Assembly: GCF_001659605.2 (NCBI RefSeq)
Contig: NC_035170.2
Location: forward strand, 10,280,817 to 10,344,816
Reading direction: 5' to 3'
Source: Manihot esculenta
Taxonomy: Eukaryota > Streptophyta > Magnoliopsida > Malpighiales > Euphorbiaceae
DNA length: 64,000 nucleotides
Shown: positions 1-12,863 of the stretch, piece by piece
How positions within the stretch are numbered: position 1 is the stretch's first letter
Layout of the letters: every line of letters starts with the position of its first letter
Translations under genes and position numbers: made by a program
The notes under the pieces: model-generated
Told to the model about the DNA's origin: nothing
The model's input: only the letters and a program-made list of their open reading frames with translations
The model's database searches: none

Positions 1-1086
1 GAAATTATATGATAAATTGTGATTATCATCCATCATTCACAAACAATTATCACGCTCCAATTATTAGGTTTTATAATTGGACTATAGTGTGAAATTATTT
101 GTTAATACTTTTGCCACTTTTTATCAATAATGGATTTACGTGCAAAACCTTAGGAACTTCTAAGTAATTATCTCCTTGCTGTCCACAACCCAATTAGACG
201 GTAAGTACAAAAAAGTACCATGTGATTTCACAATTTTACAATTAAGCCTCTTTTTTGCAGCATTTTCATTCTGTGGGAGTTTGTACTATTAGCACTTAAG
301 TGCAAAACATACACTATTAGTTCACGATTGTGTTTGATCATATTTTAGTTGCTACAATGGAAGTAGTTTTCTAATAACATTTACAAATATAAATGCAATT
401 TGTGAATAAACATGATTGGACTCCATAAAATATTAGATTATGGTAGATAGAATCACATGCAATCCATAACAATTCACTATTGCTCCATTCTATTTTCAGA
501 CATGTTACCATTTGCCCTCCCTCAATGGAAAACCACATCCACCACATCAACCCAACTTTTACCTCATGTCTATATAACAATCATGATATCCATAATATAT
601 GGCAAAAGTTCCTACACTTGACCTAACATGAATAAGACGACATATGATAAACCTTACATTTGTTTATATGTAATATACCTAATTGTAGCAATCCAAACAT
701 TTTTAGAAAAAAAAAAACTAAATAAGGAAAACATTTTATATCCCAAGAGACTACTTTATGCGAAGCTGGTCCATTGAAATAAGCTCAATTAGACCACTTA
801 CAAATTTACTGATTGGCTTCATGTTAAAAGTTGTGGCTAGTTTAGTGTGCCAACTAACTTGTTAAAGCATGCCACACGCACATCACCCATGCTCTTCAAC
901 AACATTAAAAAAATAAATAAATTAATAAATCAAACACACAGAAAAATAAGCAGAATATATCTTATACCAATAAGAACTTTTTCATAAAATCATGGCTTCC
1001 ATAAGCAGAAGGGAATTGGATTCAAATCCTCAATTTCAGTTGGACTATTTCGTACAGTGAAACAGAATTTTAAAAAAAAAAATTAC
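1..1086 (-). other. Intron of the TOM1-like gene, no exon recognised
   Basis: This stretch should be the intron after exon 5 of the TOM1-like gene. I looked on the minus strand for the conserved next exon (the transmembrane segment followed by a GGRLFFMLRRFP-type motif) and did not find it. AT-rich, with no repeat or RNA gene that I can support. Confidence 0.5.
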
Positions 1087-2185
1087 CTGAATGGCATAAA
1101 CTACTGCATTAATTGTGAAGAAACTCGGCCTAAGTCCATCAGTAGATACAGCACGGGCCTGCTCAATATACAACAATTAATAGAGCCAACTTAATCCAAT
1201 GCAGACTGAAAAACAAATTAAACAGACTGTTAAGAAGCATCACCTGATAGTATATTTCTGCCCAGAACAAAACCAAAAGTGCATATGTTGTGAAGAAAGC
1301 AAGACTTGGCAAATCAAGTAAGACATGTTGGAGAATCTAACAAAGCATATATCATCACGCTAGGGATTAGAATTGTTAGAAAGAGAAAATTAGAACGGTG
1401 ATTCAAAGCTGGAAACTAACCGATGGATGTATAGTTTCTATATCTCGGCGAAAAATGAATACAAGACAGCGAACTACAAGGTAGAAGAAAGCAGAATCAA
1501 TAAGAAAACAGTATAATCAAGGCATGATAAATGAAGACAATATATGAAAGTTCAAGGTATCCAGCACAAACCCCCATTCACCAGGAAATTGAGAAAGTGG
1601 AAAACCTTCTGTGTAGTCCAACCATACTCTGGAACTCTCAATTGTATCCGTACCAGTTGAACCTAAGCACCAATAATTTCTAAGATGTAACACCAACAAA
1701 AGAGGGGCAAAAGACAATTACGTACATTGCATATGGCAATAGACGAAAATTAACCCAGTAAATCTAACATCAATAACCATCCGTTCAATTTGAAACCCTA
1801 GAATCCTCAGTGAACTGAACACTAATCCCCCGATTCCCAAATTGAAGCCCAACATAATTAGCTAAATTATAAATGAGGTCAGAAATTAAATAATTTATTA
1901 AGCAATTGATCATTGAGGTGAAAAATATTGACTAACTGACCTTTCAAAATCCAAATTACAAACTTTGAAAAAAAAAATATATAAAATAAAATGAGAGAGA
2001 GAAAGAGAGAGAGTAAAAGAGAGGCGTACCAAAGCAACGGCGGCGACGAAGCCATAAAGTGCGGCAAGAACGTGAAAGATCCGATCCTGCCACACAATCG
2101 ATTCGTTTATCTCTTGCCACCAACTGGATGCGTCTCTCAATTTGTAGGCTATAATCGCCGGAAATTCTACTCCGTTCCTCCCCAT
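1087..2185 (-). CDS. TOM1/TOM3-like multi-pass membrane protein (partial, exons 1-5)
   Basis: I rebuilt five consecutive exons from GT-AG sites and matching phases: 2030-2185 (start ATG at 2185, with an in-frame TAG just upstream), 1572-1662, 1421-1473, 1244-1336 and 1087-1158. They join without a stop into about 155 residues. Hallmarks of the Tobamovirus multiplication 1 (TOM1/TOM3/THH1) family are [10 protein letters not shown] and VWQD in exon 1, [15 protein letters not shown] in exon 2, VFIFRRD in exon 3 and [11 protein letters not shown] in exon 4. Family members are seven-helix tonoplast proteins that bind the small GTPase ARL8 and are recruited by tobamovirus replication complexes; that is family knowledge. 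The C-terminal exons are not in 1-1086, so the intron after exon 5 exceeds 1 kb and the gene continues off the left edge. No lesion is visible, so it looks functional. Confidence 0.87.
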
Positions 2186-3380
2186 CCCCTCGATCACCTA
2201 ACCTCGCCGAAGATTGATAAAAACTGAAACTCTTCCTTAGATTTTTCGAATAACTACACTATATGTATTATTACAACAAGTAAGAAGGGATCCGTTCACG
2301 TTCGTTCCTTCTTCTGTTTCTTTGCCTTTTTCTAAACTAGTTCTGTTTATTATCGTCCGGAATATAAATGGAGGTGAAGAAAAGGCCGGCGAGAAGGAAA
2401 AGAAGGTTGGACGGGGGCGGGGGATTTTCTCGAAAGAAAGGTAAGGTAACCGGCTATAACCGGTGGTGTTATCTCGGATGAATTTTAAGATTACGTTTTT
2501 TAGTTTAGACTTTCCAGGTAACAGTTATAGGTGCATTCCACGTTCTCTTAAATTCCCACGTTGCTTAACACTGGCTTACGGTGACCTAGGACAGGTGTGG
2601 CCTATAACCATCCCAATAGCCAAATGCGATGCATATATAAATTTGTACTTTCAATCTCATGAGAGATTATCCAATATTTTTCATCCAATTTATTGAAAAT
2701 TACAATAATTATTTCCAATAATTAATGATTATTTAAGGACAGATAATACTCTTTTAACTAATAAGATTGAAAGAGTTGAATAATCATTTAAAAATTATCG
2801 CTAGCATTTCTTTTATTCAAAATTTACCTTAAAAAATTGTGGCTGCACTTTGAATTAATTTATTAGTAAACTCAAAATAATTTCATAATCTATGCTAATA
2901 TATATAAAAAAAAAAACTTAATGGCCTAAATTTACTATTCATGATCAATATCTAATAATAATAATTGCATATACAATTTAAAATAAACAAAATTGAAAGT
3001 GACTCATATTTTTACATTTAAAAAAATTCTCTCTAAATTCAAATTAGTCAATAATAGTTTAAAAATATTAATGATATTTGTTGATTAGATTGCCATGTTA
3101 TTTTAATTGTACTTTTTGATTGTTCAAGTACACGTCCTAAGACTGTTTCCAAAATTTAAGGCTTCATAGAACTTTTATTTTTGTTAAATTTTAAGAGAGC
3201 AAAAATGCATTTAATTTGTCGGTGGTGGCACTGGCTATGCAGTCAGAATGAAGCTAGCTCACAGTGGTTAGGAGTTTATAGACCGATAGGATTGTGAACT
3301 TTGGTGCTATGCATAATACTATTTCGAATCTATGGTGTCCAAGAAAAGGCATCTATATGTAGGATTTCAAGCAGAATAGG
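2186..3380. other. Upstream flank of the TOM1-like gene and intergenic DNA
   Basis: The first 250 bases hold the presumed 5'UTR and promoter of the TOM1-like gene, including a G-rich purine stretch around 2375-2430. From 2700 the DNA is AT-rich and contains no gene that I can support. The short ORF at 2463-2696 has no family resemblance. Confidence 0.5.
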
Positions 3381-5577
3381 TGTTTGATGCAGTTCTTTCG
3401 GACCGCTACTAGCATTAGGGTTCAAATCGATTTAAGGTCGCTAAAGCCAGTAGTAAACCTACTGTACATCCTGTTATACCTGATATAATCCCATACATAA
3501 TTATACGATTTAACAAAATATATAAATATTTCATGAACCAAAACTCGACCTGTGCATGTATCAAAACTAAAATTATAAAACTCATACTAGAGCCCTCATC
3601 AAATGCTCCAGTATGGTCAACATAACATGTCTCAAGCTCAGTTCAAACATAAATTCATACTTAAAACTTTTACATAAAGGGTAATGAAAACAGGGATTAG
3701 AAGGACAAAGCACAATTATAATCCATACATAATACATGTCCACAACTATACTATTACAATAGACTATACCAGCAACTCAACTAACTTCCCAAACTAACTC
3801 TGATCCTGCAAACCTGGGGTTAGGGGAAAGGGATAAACTACAAGAGTCTAGTGAGCAGAACATAAAAAGAGTTCAATAAATATATGATTGTATGAATGCG
3901 TCACAACACAAACAATTCATATCAAGATGGACATGTTACCGGTAACCCTCTACAAATTTTAATAGTGCTCGGCCCACGACGGGTGCTCCTCAGAACTTCT
4001 TCTTAAACATATTATAACATGTCCATAATGTCAGGGGCGTAGAATGGACAGTCATGGTCTTTCCCTTACATAGTGCCAGGGGCATAGAATTGACAGCCCT
4101 GATCTTTCCATATCCATCATAGCATATCATAGCATATCATAACATACTCAATGACCAGTGGGTCATCCAACATCCATCCACAATAACAATAAATTATGCA
4201 ATGCGTCATATTTGTGAATTCTAATGTAAACAACTTAATTACATATACATGACATTCGTGATGCATGAGCATGCTTAAAAGGTTTGATTTCTTTAAAATA
4301 CTAGATCAGTTCAGTTTTACTCACCTCTGGCTGACGCTCGCCTAAAACTGAAGTAATTATCTCACTGCAGGCCTCTACGGTCTTCCAAGTTCGATCCTAC
4401 ACAGATGGACTTAAATAAGGGACCAAACATAACTTTTACAATACTCAAAACAACCCCCTAAAAACCCCTATAAACATACAAGAATATACATAGAAATCAG
4501 GCAAAAAAAGGCTGGGCAGGAGACTTTCGGCGACAAGTTCGACGGCCGAAGGTCCCTCACAGATCCAAAAGTCAAAACTTTCGGGGGCAGGTTCGGCGAC
4601 CTAAAGCCCTTTACAGATTCGAAAGTCAAACCTTTGGGGGCAGGTTCGACGGCCTAAAGCTCTCATAGATCCGAAGGTTGAAACCTTTTGGGGCAAGTTA
4701 GGTGGCCTAAAGCCCTTCACAGATCCGAAGGTCATGCCTTCAGGAGCAGGTTAGGTGGCCTAAAGGCTGCCTCCGTAGGTAGGTTTGGTGGCCAAACCTT
4801 ACTTCGGCAGCCGAACTTGGGTTTTCCAGCAAGGCAAAATCCGATTTTGCCCTAAGCAAGCATCCACCAACAGCTCCCTTTCTCACATGCAACAGCTCAG
4901 AAACAAAGGCACACACATAACATGTATAAATTACATCTAGATCTAACCTAATCCTCATCATGCAACATCAACAACTCGAGAGAAAATACCCAATAACAAC
5001 CCTAAGCTCAACCTTTCGACTTAGAGGAAAAATTTAACTTGCATGCATCAACAAACCCCCCTAAAACACCTATAAAACTTGCTGAAACCTTTAGAAAACA
5101 GGATAAAGGTGAAGATCAAACTTACCTCTTGAAAAACAGCAAGGTGACAGCAAGCAAGGGGTGGGCTTAGAGATAGAGAGATGAGTTCCGAGGGTTCCAA
5201 GAGCTAGAGTTTCGAAAAGCAACTTAAACTTCAAGCATAAAAACACGAATTCTTTAAGGAATTTGGAGAAATTTCAGCAAAAATGCCAAAGAGATTGCAT
5301 GAAATCACCTTTGCTCAAAAATAGAGAAAGAAATCTCGTATTTTCGGGTTGATGGCCTTTATAGGTGGCTGAGAAAACCACGTTCAGCGGCCGAACTTTA
5401 GGATTCCTCTAAAACTCTTTTCTCTTTTCTTTTAACACGATTCCAAAAAGTTTCAAATTTATTTTATGAAAATCTTATTTTGCCCTTCTAAAGATTCCAG
5501 TTTCGGGATTCTGAATTCCAATAGAGATTCTGTCGAAAAGTGAAAATTCTGACGCCGGAGTTTAGCTGAGTATTATA
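3381..5577 (-). mobile_element. T1: decayed solo LTR of the Tekay-like gypsy family
   Basis: The left end (GGACCGCTAC at 3399, then a diverged CGATTTAAGG block and CCCATACATAATTATACGA) and the right end (GCCGGAGTTTAGCTGAGTATTATA) match the two ends of the intact LTR at 36644-38869, in the same minus orientation. The length, 2,197 bp, fits the 2.15-2.24 kb of the other full copies. No polypurine tract or coding sequence follows, so it is read as a solo LTR. Its TATA region (about 5356) and the leader splice-donor motif (complement of CTTACCTCTT at 5121) are retained. Flanking 5-mers (ATAGG and CCCCT) do not match, so no target duplication remains. It is the most diverged Tekay copy here. Confidence 0.85.
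4519..4790. repeat. About 61-bp tandem repeats built on GGTTCGGCGGCC-AAAG
   Basis: Four to five imperfect units follow each other. Each has a GGCAGGTTCGGCGGCC core, then AAAG, a CCTTCACAGATCCGAAAG block and a CTTTCGGGGGCA block. It is the T1 version of the palindrome cluster seen in the other Tekay LTRs, with many sites degraded from GGCCGAA to GGCCTAA. Confidence 0.75.
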
Positions 5578-6725
5578 CCCCTTCCACTTATTCATGTCAA
5601 CGTTGCATCTACATTAATAAAATAAGAATAAATATATTATTAATATGTCCCATAATGGAGAAGAAGAAGATAATCGAGAAGATAACGATGATAGCAGCTT
5701 TAGTAGCGAAGAGGATGATAATCTTAACGGTTAAGTAGATACTTTATATGTACAATAATATAGTTATACTTACTATTATTATTCAAAACTTAATGATGCG
5801 CTTAATTGTATCTTTTATACCATTTGTTAGTTAATTTGGAAGTCATATAACCAAGGCTAGAAGATCCAATATTTCTATGTTTAATGAACAAGTAGGATTC
5901 AAATACAAAGTAGTAAGTTATCATTATTTTGATTTTATTTGCTTGATATTTTTAATTCATTCTTACTTCATTTTATTTATTTCATGCAATAGAACATTCA
6001 TGTACAATTTCTTAAAAATTATATTGGAAATCAAAGGAAGATGGCAGCAATTTACAGCAATGAGAAACAAATATATTGGAGGTGTATGTATGTGCCTAGA
6101 CTGATGCTATAGGAGTTATGAATAAAGGAAGATTTGATAGTAGATGGCTTTAGTTTGTTGCTGCATATGGGTTAAGGAGAATAGATACGGTTGAGTTTGT
6201 GCTTACAGCAAATGCTTCTCAGCATCTCTAGTTTTATACCATCATCCATAGCGAAGAAGATGATTCTCACTCCATTTAATAATTGTGGAACAATATAATA
6301 TGATGTTTATATTTACATATATTTTGGACAAATTTGGAATAATATATATATTTATGTATATATATTTTGATGTTATATATCGGGTAATCTTTATTTTATG
6401 AATTTTTCCTTTTTTTTTATGTTATTAACATGTTTATTGCATGAGGATTATATGTATATTGTTCAATGTCTTTGTGAGCACTCCAAATATATTAATCAAC
6501 ATGCCATTGGAGGTTAAATTAGATATGATAAGTACAAATACTGAAAATTAAATCAATAGAAAAATAATATCAAGATATTAAACTCATCAAAATCATGCGT
6601 ATCATCAGAACACTTAGCATTTCATACATGATATTTACATGTAACTTGTCATACAATAAAACTTTCCCAACTGATCCTTTAAGTATAAATTAATTTCAAT
6701 TTATTATACCATATCATACAGCCAG
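5578..6725. other. Intergenic DNA with possible coding scraps
   Basis: AT-rich. On the plus strand an acidic stretch at about 5646-5735 (rich in Glu, Asp and Ser, then a stop) and an interrupted reading frame around 6110-6280 look protein-like, but I do not recognise them and cannot join them into a gene. Confidence 0.3.
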
Positions 6726-7085
6726 CACTACAAGAATTTTAAAAATTACTAACGGAAATTTCCGTTAGTAAACATAGATGTTCCATTAGTGAACAATTTC
6801 ACTAACGGATCTGTGACGGATTCATTCCGTTGGTAAATTATTTACTAACGGAATTTGTATCCGTTAGTGTCACTAATGGATCACCAATGGAAATGTCCAT
6901 TGGTGACACTAACGGATTCCATGTCCGTTAGTATGTGAATCGCTTTCTTTACATATGCTTCACTAACGGAATTTGCGTTAGTAATCCGTTAGTGAATACA
7001 AAATGGCGTTGTTTTCCTTTGCGACGGATATGGATCCGTTAGTGACACCAACGGAAAGTCTGTTGGTAATCCGTTGATAAATCAT
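6726..7085. repeat. Left subterminal repeat array of the CACTA element
   Basis: About a dozen copies of the 9-bp motif TCCGTTAGT or its complement ACTAACGGA, many head to head, lie in 360 bp directly inside the left terminal repeat. In En/Spm elements such arrays bind the TNPA protein; that role is inferred from the family. Confidence 0.88.
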
Positions 7086-7442
7086 AAAATTATAAAATCA
7101 TCCCTATATTTTCATACATTATTAAAATACGCCATGCACCTGTACCTGTACCCTGTACATTCATATACATCCATCATCATCATCCTGGACATTATTAAAC
7201 TATATACATAAAAAACCAAATTAATCATTAAAATATATTTAAAACTTAAAGATTTTGTACTACAATTATAATTTGAAATAAAAATTACCAACTGGTCATA
7301 ACAAAAGATACATACTAAACTAAACTAGCAAGCTCATCATCTGTATCATCATCATTGTCTGTATGTGATCACCAATGACAGGGACATCATCATGCCACTG
7401 CTGTGGAGACGGAGCTGGAGGTGCCCTAGGAGCAGATGTCTG

Positions 7443-9126
7443 AGTGGATGTCCCAATACCTTATTGTGCCATCATCCTATGCATAAACGCCTACAACTCC
7501 TCCACCACTGTGGTAATTTGACCATTCTCTGTCTCTAGCCGATCAATTTTATTCTGCATCATATTCATTGTTTCAATTGTAGAAGGATCCATTGGGGGTG
7601 CAGACGTGTATGAAGCGAAACAATGAGATGGCTCATGAAAATATGCAGAAGCCTGGGACCCTAATCTATAAACTCGACTCTTTTTCTGCCCGCCAACTGC
7701 TTCGTAGTAAAGCTGTGCCTCATTTATGGGTGTCGGCTCATTGCTTCCCTCTTGTTGCTGTGTTGCTGCCTCCTTTAGTTGTACATATTTATCCTGCATT
7801 ATAAATTTTAAATAACATATTAGTAAAACGATTTAAGTACATCAAAATTATTTATAACTATATTTATTATCAACTTACATAAATAGCTTTTGACCTAGCA
7901 TCAACAAACTCCTCAGTCCCCTTTCTCTTATGTGTGGCCTCGAAATGCTCATAAGGATGTGGTTTTCTTCCTAGTCTTTCTCTCTGTTACCAATTATAAG
8001 AAGGATAACAATTAGCATCGCAAAAAAATATTAATAACAAATAAATATTAAAGGAATTACTAATACCATCATCTGCTGGTGGGTATACTGTGAAATTGAT
8101 CCGCAAGTGTGCCTGGAAATGCTAGATCCTAACCCTCCAGCCTCGCTACGCCTATTGGCAGAAAACTTGTCACACTTCTCTTTATATTCAAAAGTGTTCC
8201 AAGTTTCTTGCCACTTCCTCAAAACAGAATCTGGTGTAGCCAGATTCTTCGTCTTCCCTTTCCTGATTTCCCACATTAAGCCCATGTATCTCTCAGCAGC
8301 CTTTTTCTGCCATGCAATTTTGACCAAGCTGTCAATTGGTTGGTCCCATAGGAAGTATTTCTGCAAAACGATTAAAGTATATAAATAGTTAGTAATTACA
8401 TATTTCATATTATAGCTCAAAATGCTTAAAGAATTATGCTTCACCTTGAATTCCTATCAATAAAACTCCTTAGTGTCATTTGGCACTGTCTTCTAACAGT
8501 GCCCTTCCGCGACCAATCTTTCTTTTATTATCAGAGTAATTCTGTGACTGCACATCTCCGACGGATGTAAACTACATGAACAACAGTGAGTTAGTATATG
8601 GAAACATTGAAATTAATCGTAATTAAGAAATAATTAACTATTACTTATTATTAATGAGTGAAATGGTCTGTCGGAATGACTATGTACCGCCTACAGCAGT
8701 GGTCAAACTCGCAGATGCTGGAGCAAATGATGGAGTAGATGCTGATGCAGATCGTGTCCCTCTAGCTGATACAGTAGCAGAAGAGGATGTAGGTTGAGCT
8801 GACTGTGAATGTGATACTGAAGGTCGTGGAGCTGGAGTGGGACGGTGAGGAGCTATAATGTGACGGTGAGGAGGTGGAAGGGGATGGGGAGGCAATGCAT
8901 CGGTACATGGTGGCACTGGTGGACATGATAGATCCCTAGGACATGGCTGTACACCGGATGCAAGTGGTACCCATATCTGAAGCTCCGTATTCTCAAGTCC
9001 CATCGATGTCCATAGTAACTGCAGCTCATACTCTAGTACGTCATCTGCAATCGCCTCCTCTTGACTTGTATGAGCAGGAAGTCGAACCGGTCCTCTGGGC
9101 TTCTTAACCCTTCCACGTCCCCTCAT
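7443..9126 (-). pseudogene. CACTA second gene, plant En/Spm transposase family (PF03004-like), decayed
   Basis: Three minus-strand blocks appear in order. The first (9126-8680) opens with ATG and a basic MRGRGRVKKPRGP, then a Pro/Ser/Thr-rich tail. The second (about 8360-8055) has VLRKWQETWNTFEYKEKCD, a family-typical Asn-Arg-rich stretch and a GGSIS-like HTCGSISQ. The third (7799-7491) has LYYEAVGGQKKSRVYRLGS, a hallmark of this family, followed by a heptad-like stretch and a VVEEL motif. Gaps between blocks begin and end with splice-like sites, so introns are likely. After VVEEL the frame continues through two stops into a QTSAPRAPPAPSP tail, so this copy is broken. The product normally cooperates with the TNP2 transposase. 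Confidence 0.8.
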
Positions 9127-9272
9127 CTGTGAACAAAAAAAAATAGTCAATGCAAATTGAACTTAAAATAAAGTTCATAAACATTAAATTAAAAACGTAC
9201 AAACGTAGTAAGTTACTCACTGAGAAATAATGGAAATATACTACTCCAAACTGATTTAGAATATAAATTAAT

Positions 9273-12200
9273 TCATTCTGATACATACGAATCGAGCTCA
9301 TTATCACCTTCTACATCTGCATCAGAATCAGGGTCACTAAGAAACTCATCTTCATCTGTCGAAACATCATCATGAATCTCAGTCATTCCTCCACTAGGAT
9401 CATTCAGGCAGTGTTGTTCAGTAACATCATCCAGATTTACTTCTGCGTAATCAATCTCATCTTCTTGAAAAGGTTCATATGTCATTGAAGACGTTTCAGA
9501 TACTTCAACAACGGGTTTACCTTTAACTTTCATCACAGCCCACCAATCATTTTTGTCACGACGCTTGCTTGAGTATGAAGCGTAAACGACCTGTATTGCC
9601 TGAGAGGCTAATACAAATGGCTCGTACTTAGTGTATCTTCGTTTATTGTTAACATCGACTATTCTATACTGTCTATGCACCTTGGTACCCATATTTGGTG
9701 TCGGATCAAACCAGTCACATTTGAAAAGTATAGTCCGCTTAATTGGTAATCCTGGATACTCCAACCGCAACACCTCAACCATCTGTCCATAGTAGTCACT
9801 TTCTTCATAACTGTAATTACTTCCTTTTATACATACACCAAAATTCATTGAGTTAGTACTTGAATTTCCATTGATTGTGTTGAATTTACATCCATTAACA
9901 CAATACCCATCAAAAGTGGTGACACTTCTGAGTGGTCCATTTGACAGATTTTGTATAAACTGATTATCTACATTGTTCTGCACTTCATGGGCATACTTGT
10001 AAAACCATTGGCCAAACTCTCTCTCCAGTTTTTCATCAACAGCTGCATCTGTGATATTTGGTTGTGTCGACTTTACTCGCTCTACATATATGCTATACAT
10101 ACAAATTAACAAGTAATGTTTAACAATAATGTACAATATAAGAGGAATTATACTATTCATATAACTAACAATACTTACTCAATATATGTTTTCACTTCTG
10201 GACAATTTAAGAAAATATATGTTTGAGCAGCTCGGATTTCATCTTCAGTCATATATCTCGATTTTTCCTTTCCGATAGTTCTACCTGTGCATTTGAATAT
10301 GCTTAATTTACCCGGTACATCGTCATCGGAGACAAATTTATGCAAGTTGCGTGGAACCTTTTGATGTCTGGTCATTACATGTGCTTCAAAATAATGAGCA
10401 GAAAATGCACCTGCTTCTTCTACCAAGTAAGCATTGCATATTGAACCTTCGACCCTTGCTTTATTTTTGACATTGTTCTTTAACTTTCTCAGGTATCTAG
10501 TATGTGAAAACAGAAATTAGAAATATATACTAAGTAAATCATCATGCTGAGCATTATATGTAAACAATTAGTAAGTATACCTCTCAAATGGTATGCACCG
10601 ATATTGTACTAGTCCTGCAATTAATGCCTCATATGCAAGGTGTACTGATAAATGTTCTATTGAATCAAACAGACTTGGAGGAAATACTCGTTCACGCTTA
10701 CAAAGGATCACAGGAATCTGTTCATTTAACCGTTGCATGTCCTAATTAGTAAGTGTAGTTGAAGTAAGTTCTCTAAAGAAATTGCTAAGCTCTGTTATTG
10801 GTTGCTAAACATTATTCGGTAACAATTTCTCTGAGAGCTATAGGAAGAATTCGTTGCATGAAAACATGACAGTCGTGGCTTTTCATACCAAATAGTCTAA
10901 GCTTTCGACTATCAACACATCTCCCTAGATTGGAAACATATCCATCAGGGAATTTTAGTGTTTTAAGCCAATCACACAACACCATCTTTGATTGTTTATC
11001 CAAACAATAACTTGCTTTTGGATATTTTTCGCTGATTGGATCTTTCTTCAATTCTGGTCTCCTGCATATTTCATTTAAATCTTTCCGTGATTTTATATTG
11101 TCTCTCGTCTTCCCCACTACACTCATCACTGTATTAAAAATATTTTCAAAAACATTCTTTTCAATGTGCATTACATCAAGATTGTGACGAATCATGTTTG
11201 ATGACCAATATGGCAAATCCCATAATATGCTCCACTTATGCCAACCATTTGTCTTTGAAAGCCGACCATTTATTTTATGACTGTCAATATCTATTATCCG
11301 CATCAACCCAATTTGCTCAAGTTGTTTTAACAAGAATTCCCCAGTTCTAATTGGCGGCGGTGACTTGGAGACAATTCGGTTTTTAATAAAAGATATCTTG
11401 TTTCGACAAAAAGGGTGGTCGTCAGACAAAAACTTTCGATGACTGTCAAACCATGTTTGTTTACCCCCCTTTTTAATGTAAATGCATCTGTGTTTTTCAT
11501 ACAATAGAGACATGCAGTGCGTCCTGCTGTGCTCCACCCTGAGAGCATTGAATAAGCAGGGAAGTCACTAATAGTCCAAATTAAAGCAACACGCATGCTA
11601 AAATTGTTCTGCTGGAAAGCATCGTAAGTATTCACACCAATTTTCCAAAGTTCTTTCAATTCCTTCACTAATGGTTGCATGCAGACATCAAGCTTCTCTT
11701 TTGGATTCTTGGGACCAGGTATGATAATTGTCAGGAACATGTACTCATCTTTCATACACATACCTGGTGGCAAATTGTATAGAGTTAATATTACTGGCCA
11801 TGAAGAATACTGTTGCCTAGATTGACCGAATGGTTGAAATCCATCAGTGCAAAGGCCGAGTCTGAAATTTCGGGCCTCTATTGCAAAGGTTGGATGAGTT
11901 TGGTTGAAATGCTTCCAAGCAGGAGCATCTGAACAATGACGCATCACCCCATCCTCATTTGCATGGTCATTATGCCAAGTCATATACTTAGCTGTAACAC
12001 AAGATGCATAAAGTCTTTACAAACGTGGTGTAATGGGGAAGTAATACATCTTTTTGTATGGTATTAGAGTCTTCCCTTTCCCCACTATGTGCTTGAGTCG
12101 TTTGAACCTTGCATGGTCACAAAATTTGCATCTGGTAAGTTCTGTATTATTTTCCCAATAAATCATACAACCATTAACACAACAGTGTATCTTTTGTACA

Positions 12201-12822
12201 GGAAACCCTAATCCTTGCACTAGTCTCTTTGTTGAGTAAAAGCTGTCCGTCATGACATTGTCACTCAGTAACATCTCCTTCATAAATTTACAAATCTGAT
12301 CAAAACACCGTTCTGAGAAATGATGTTCTACCTTTAGATTTAGTAAACGTGAAACAACTGATAATTGAGAGTGAGTTTCACATCCAGGCCATAGTTCTTG
12401 CTTAGCTGCATTTAATATATCATACAGTTTCTATGCAGCTGAGTTTGGCATCTCATATGTATTATTATTTATTATATGACAGCTTGTTGCATCTATGACC
12501 ATGTCCTCCAACCGATTGAAATTTGGGTGATTAACACTATCAGAACCATAAGACATGTCTAATAGTGCATCACCAGATCCGTCAGGCACTTCAGTTTCAC
12601 CGTGCAAATACCAAACAAGGTAATTTTGCACAAAACCATGCTTCATTAAATGATATTCACTGTATTTTCATCTTAAAAGCTACGGTTCTGACACCTAAAT
12701 CGATTGCAAGAACAGTGAATCTGATCGCCATTTAAATAATCTGGGCAGTTCTTAGCCTTCTCTATAAATTCATTAATCCTCTCTAAATATCTGGGATTAA
12801 GTAAACCATCTCTGAGACTAGA
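9273..12822 (-). pseudogene. CACTA TNP2-type transposase with DUF4216-like C-terminus, decayed
   Basis: From the N-terminal side: a transposase-associated zinc-binding region (RDGLLNPRYLERINEFI, then CSCNRFRCQNRSF, 12815-12675) ends at a stop and frameshift near 12660-12675. GFVQNYLVWYLHGE follows (12640). Next come KIHCCVNGCMIYW and CKFCDHARFKR (12210-12090), and the TNP2 core with GLCTDGFQPFGQS, WPVILTLYNLPP and CLYCMKNTDAF (11983-11480). LDVMHIEKNVFENI follows at about 11185. A DUF4218-like end (YIFLNCPEVKTYI, 10230-10178) leads through a GTAAGT intron into a DUF4216-like region (YGQMVEVLRLEYPG, FKCDWFDP) and an acidic C-terminus ending at 9273. Frame breaks at about 12430-12283, 12016 and 11540-11330 show it is non-functional. 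Confidence 0.85.
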
Positions 12823-12828
12823 TAATGC

Positions 12829-12863
12829 ACCTGCTGGTGCACTTGCCAAGTGCACCAGCAGGT
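12829..12863. repeat. Perfect 17-bp inverted repeat with a 1-base centre
   Basis: ACCTGCTGGTGCACTTG, then a single C, then its exact reverse complement. It lies directly upstream of the transposase N-terminal region. Any transcript crossing it could form a strong hairpin with a one-base loop, or more likely a cruciform-prone site. It is not an obvious part of the transposase reading frame. Confidence 0.9.

Noticed and set aside
371..580. Possible further TOM1-like exon on the minus strand
   Set aside because: The Trp-rich stretch does not match the conserved family segment and has no splice sites in the right phase.
3200..3380. Possible gene fragment before T1
   Set aside because: No frame stays open and no family is recognisable.
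8680..9150. Independent proline-rich protein gene
   Set aside because: It is the N-terminal block of the CACTA second gene, judged by strand, order and position.
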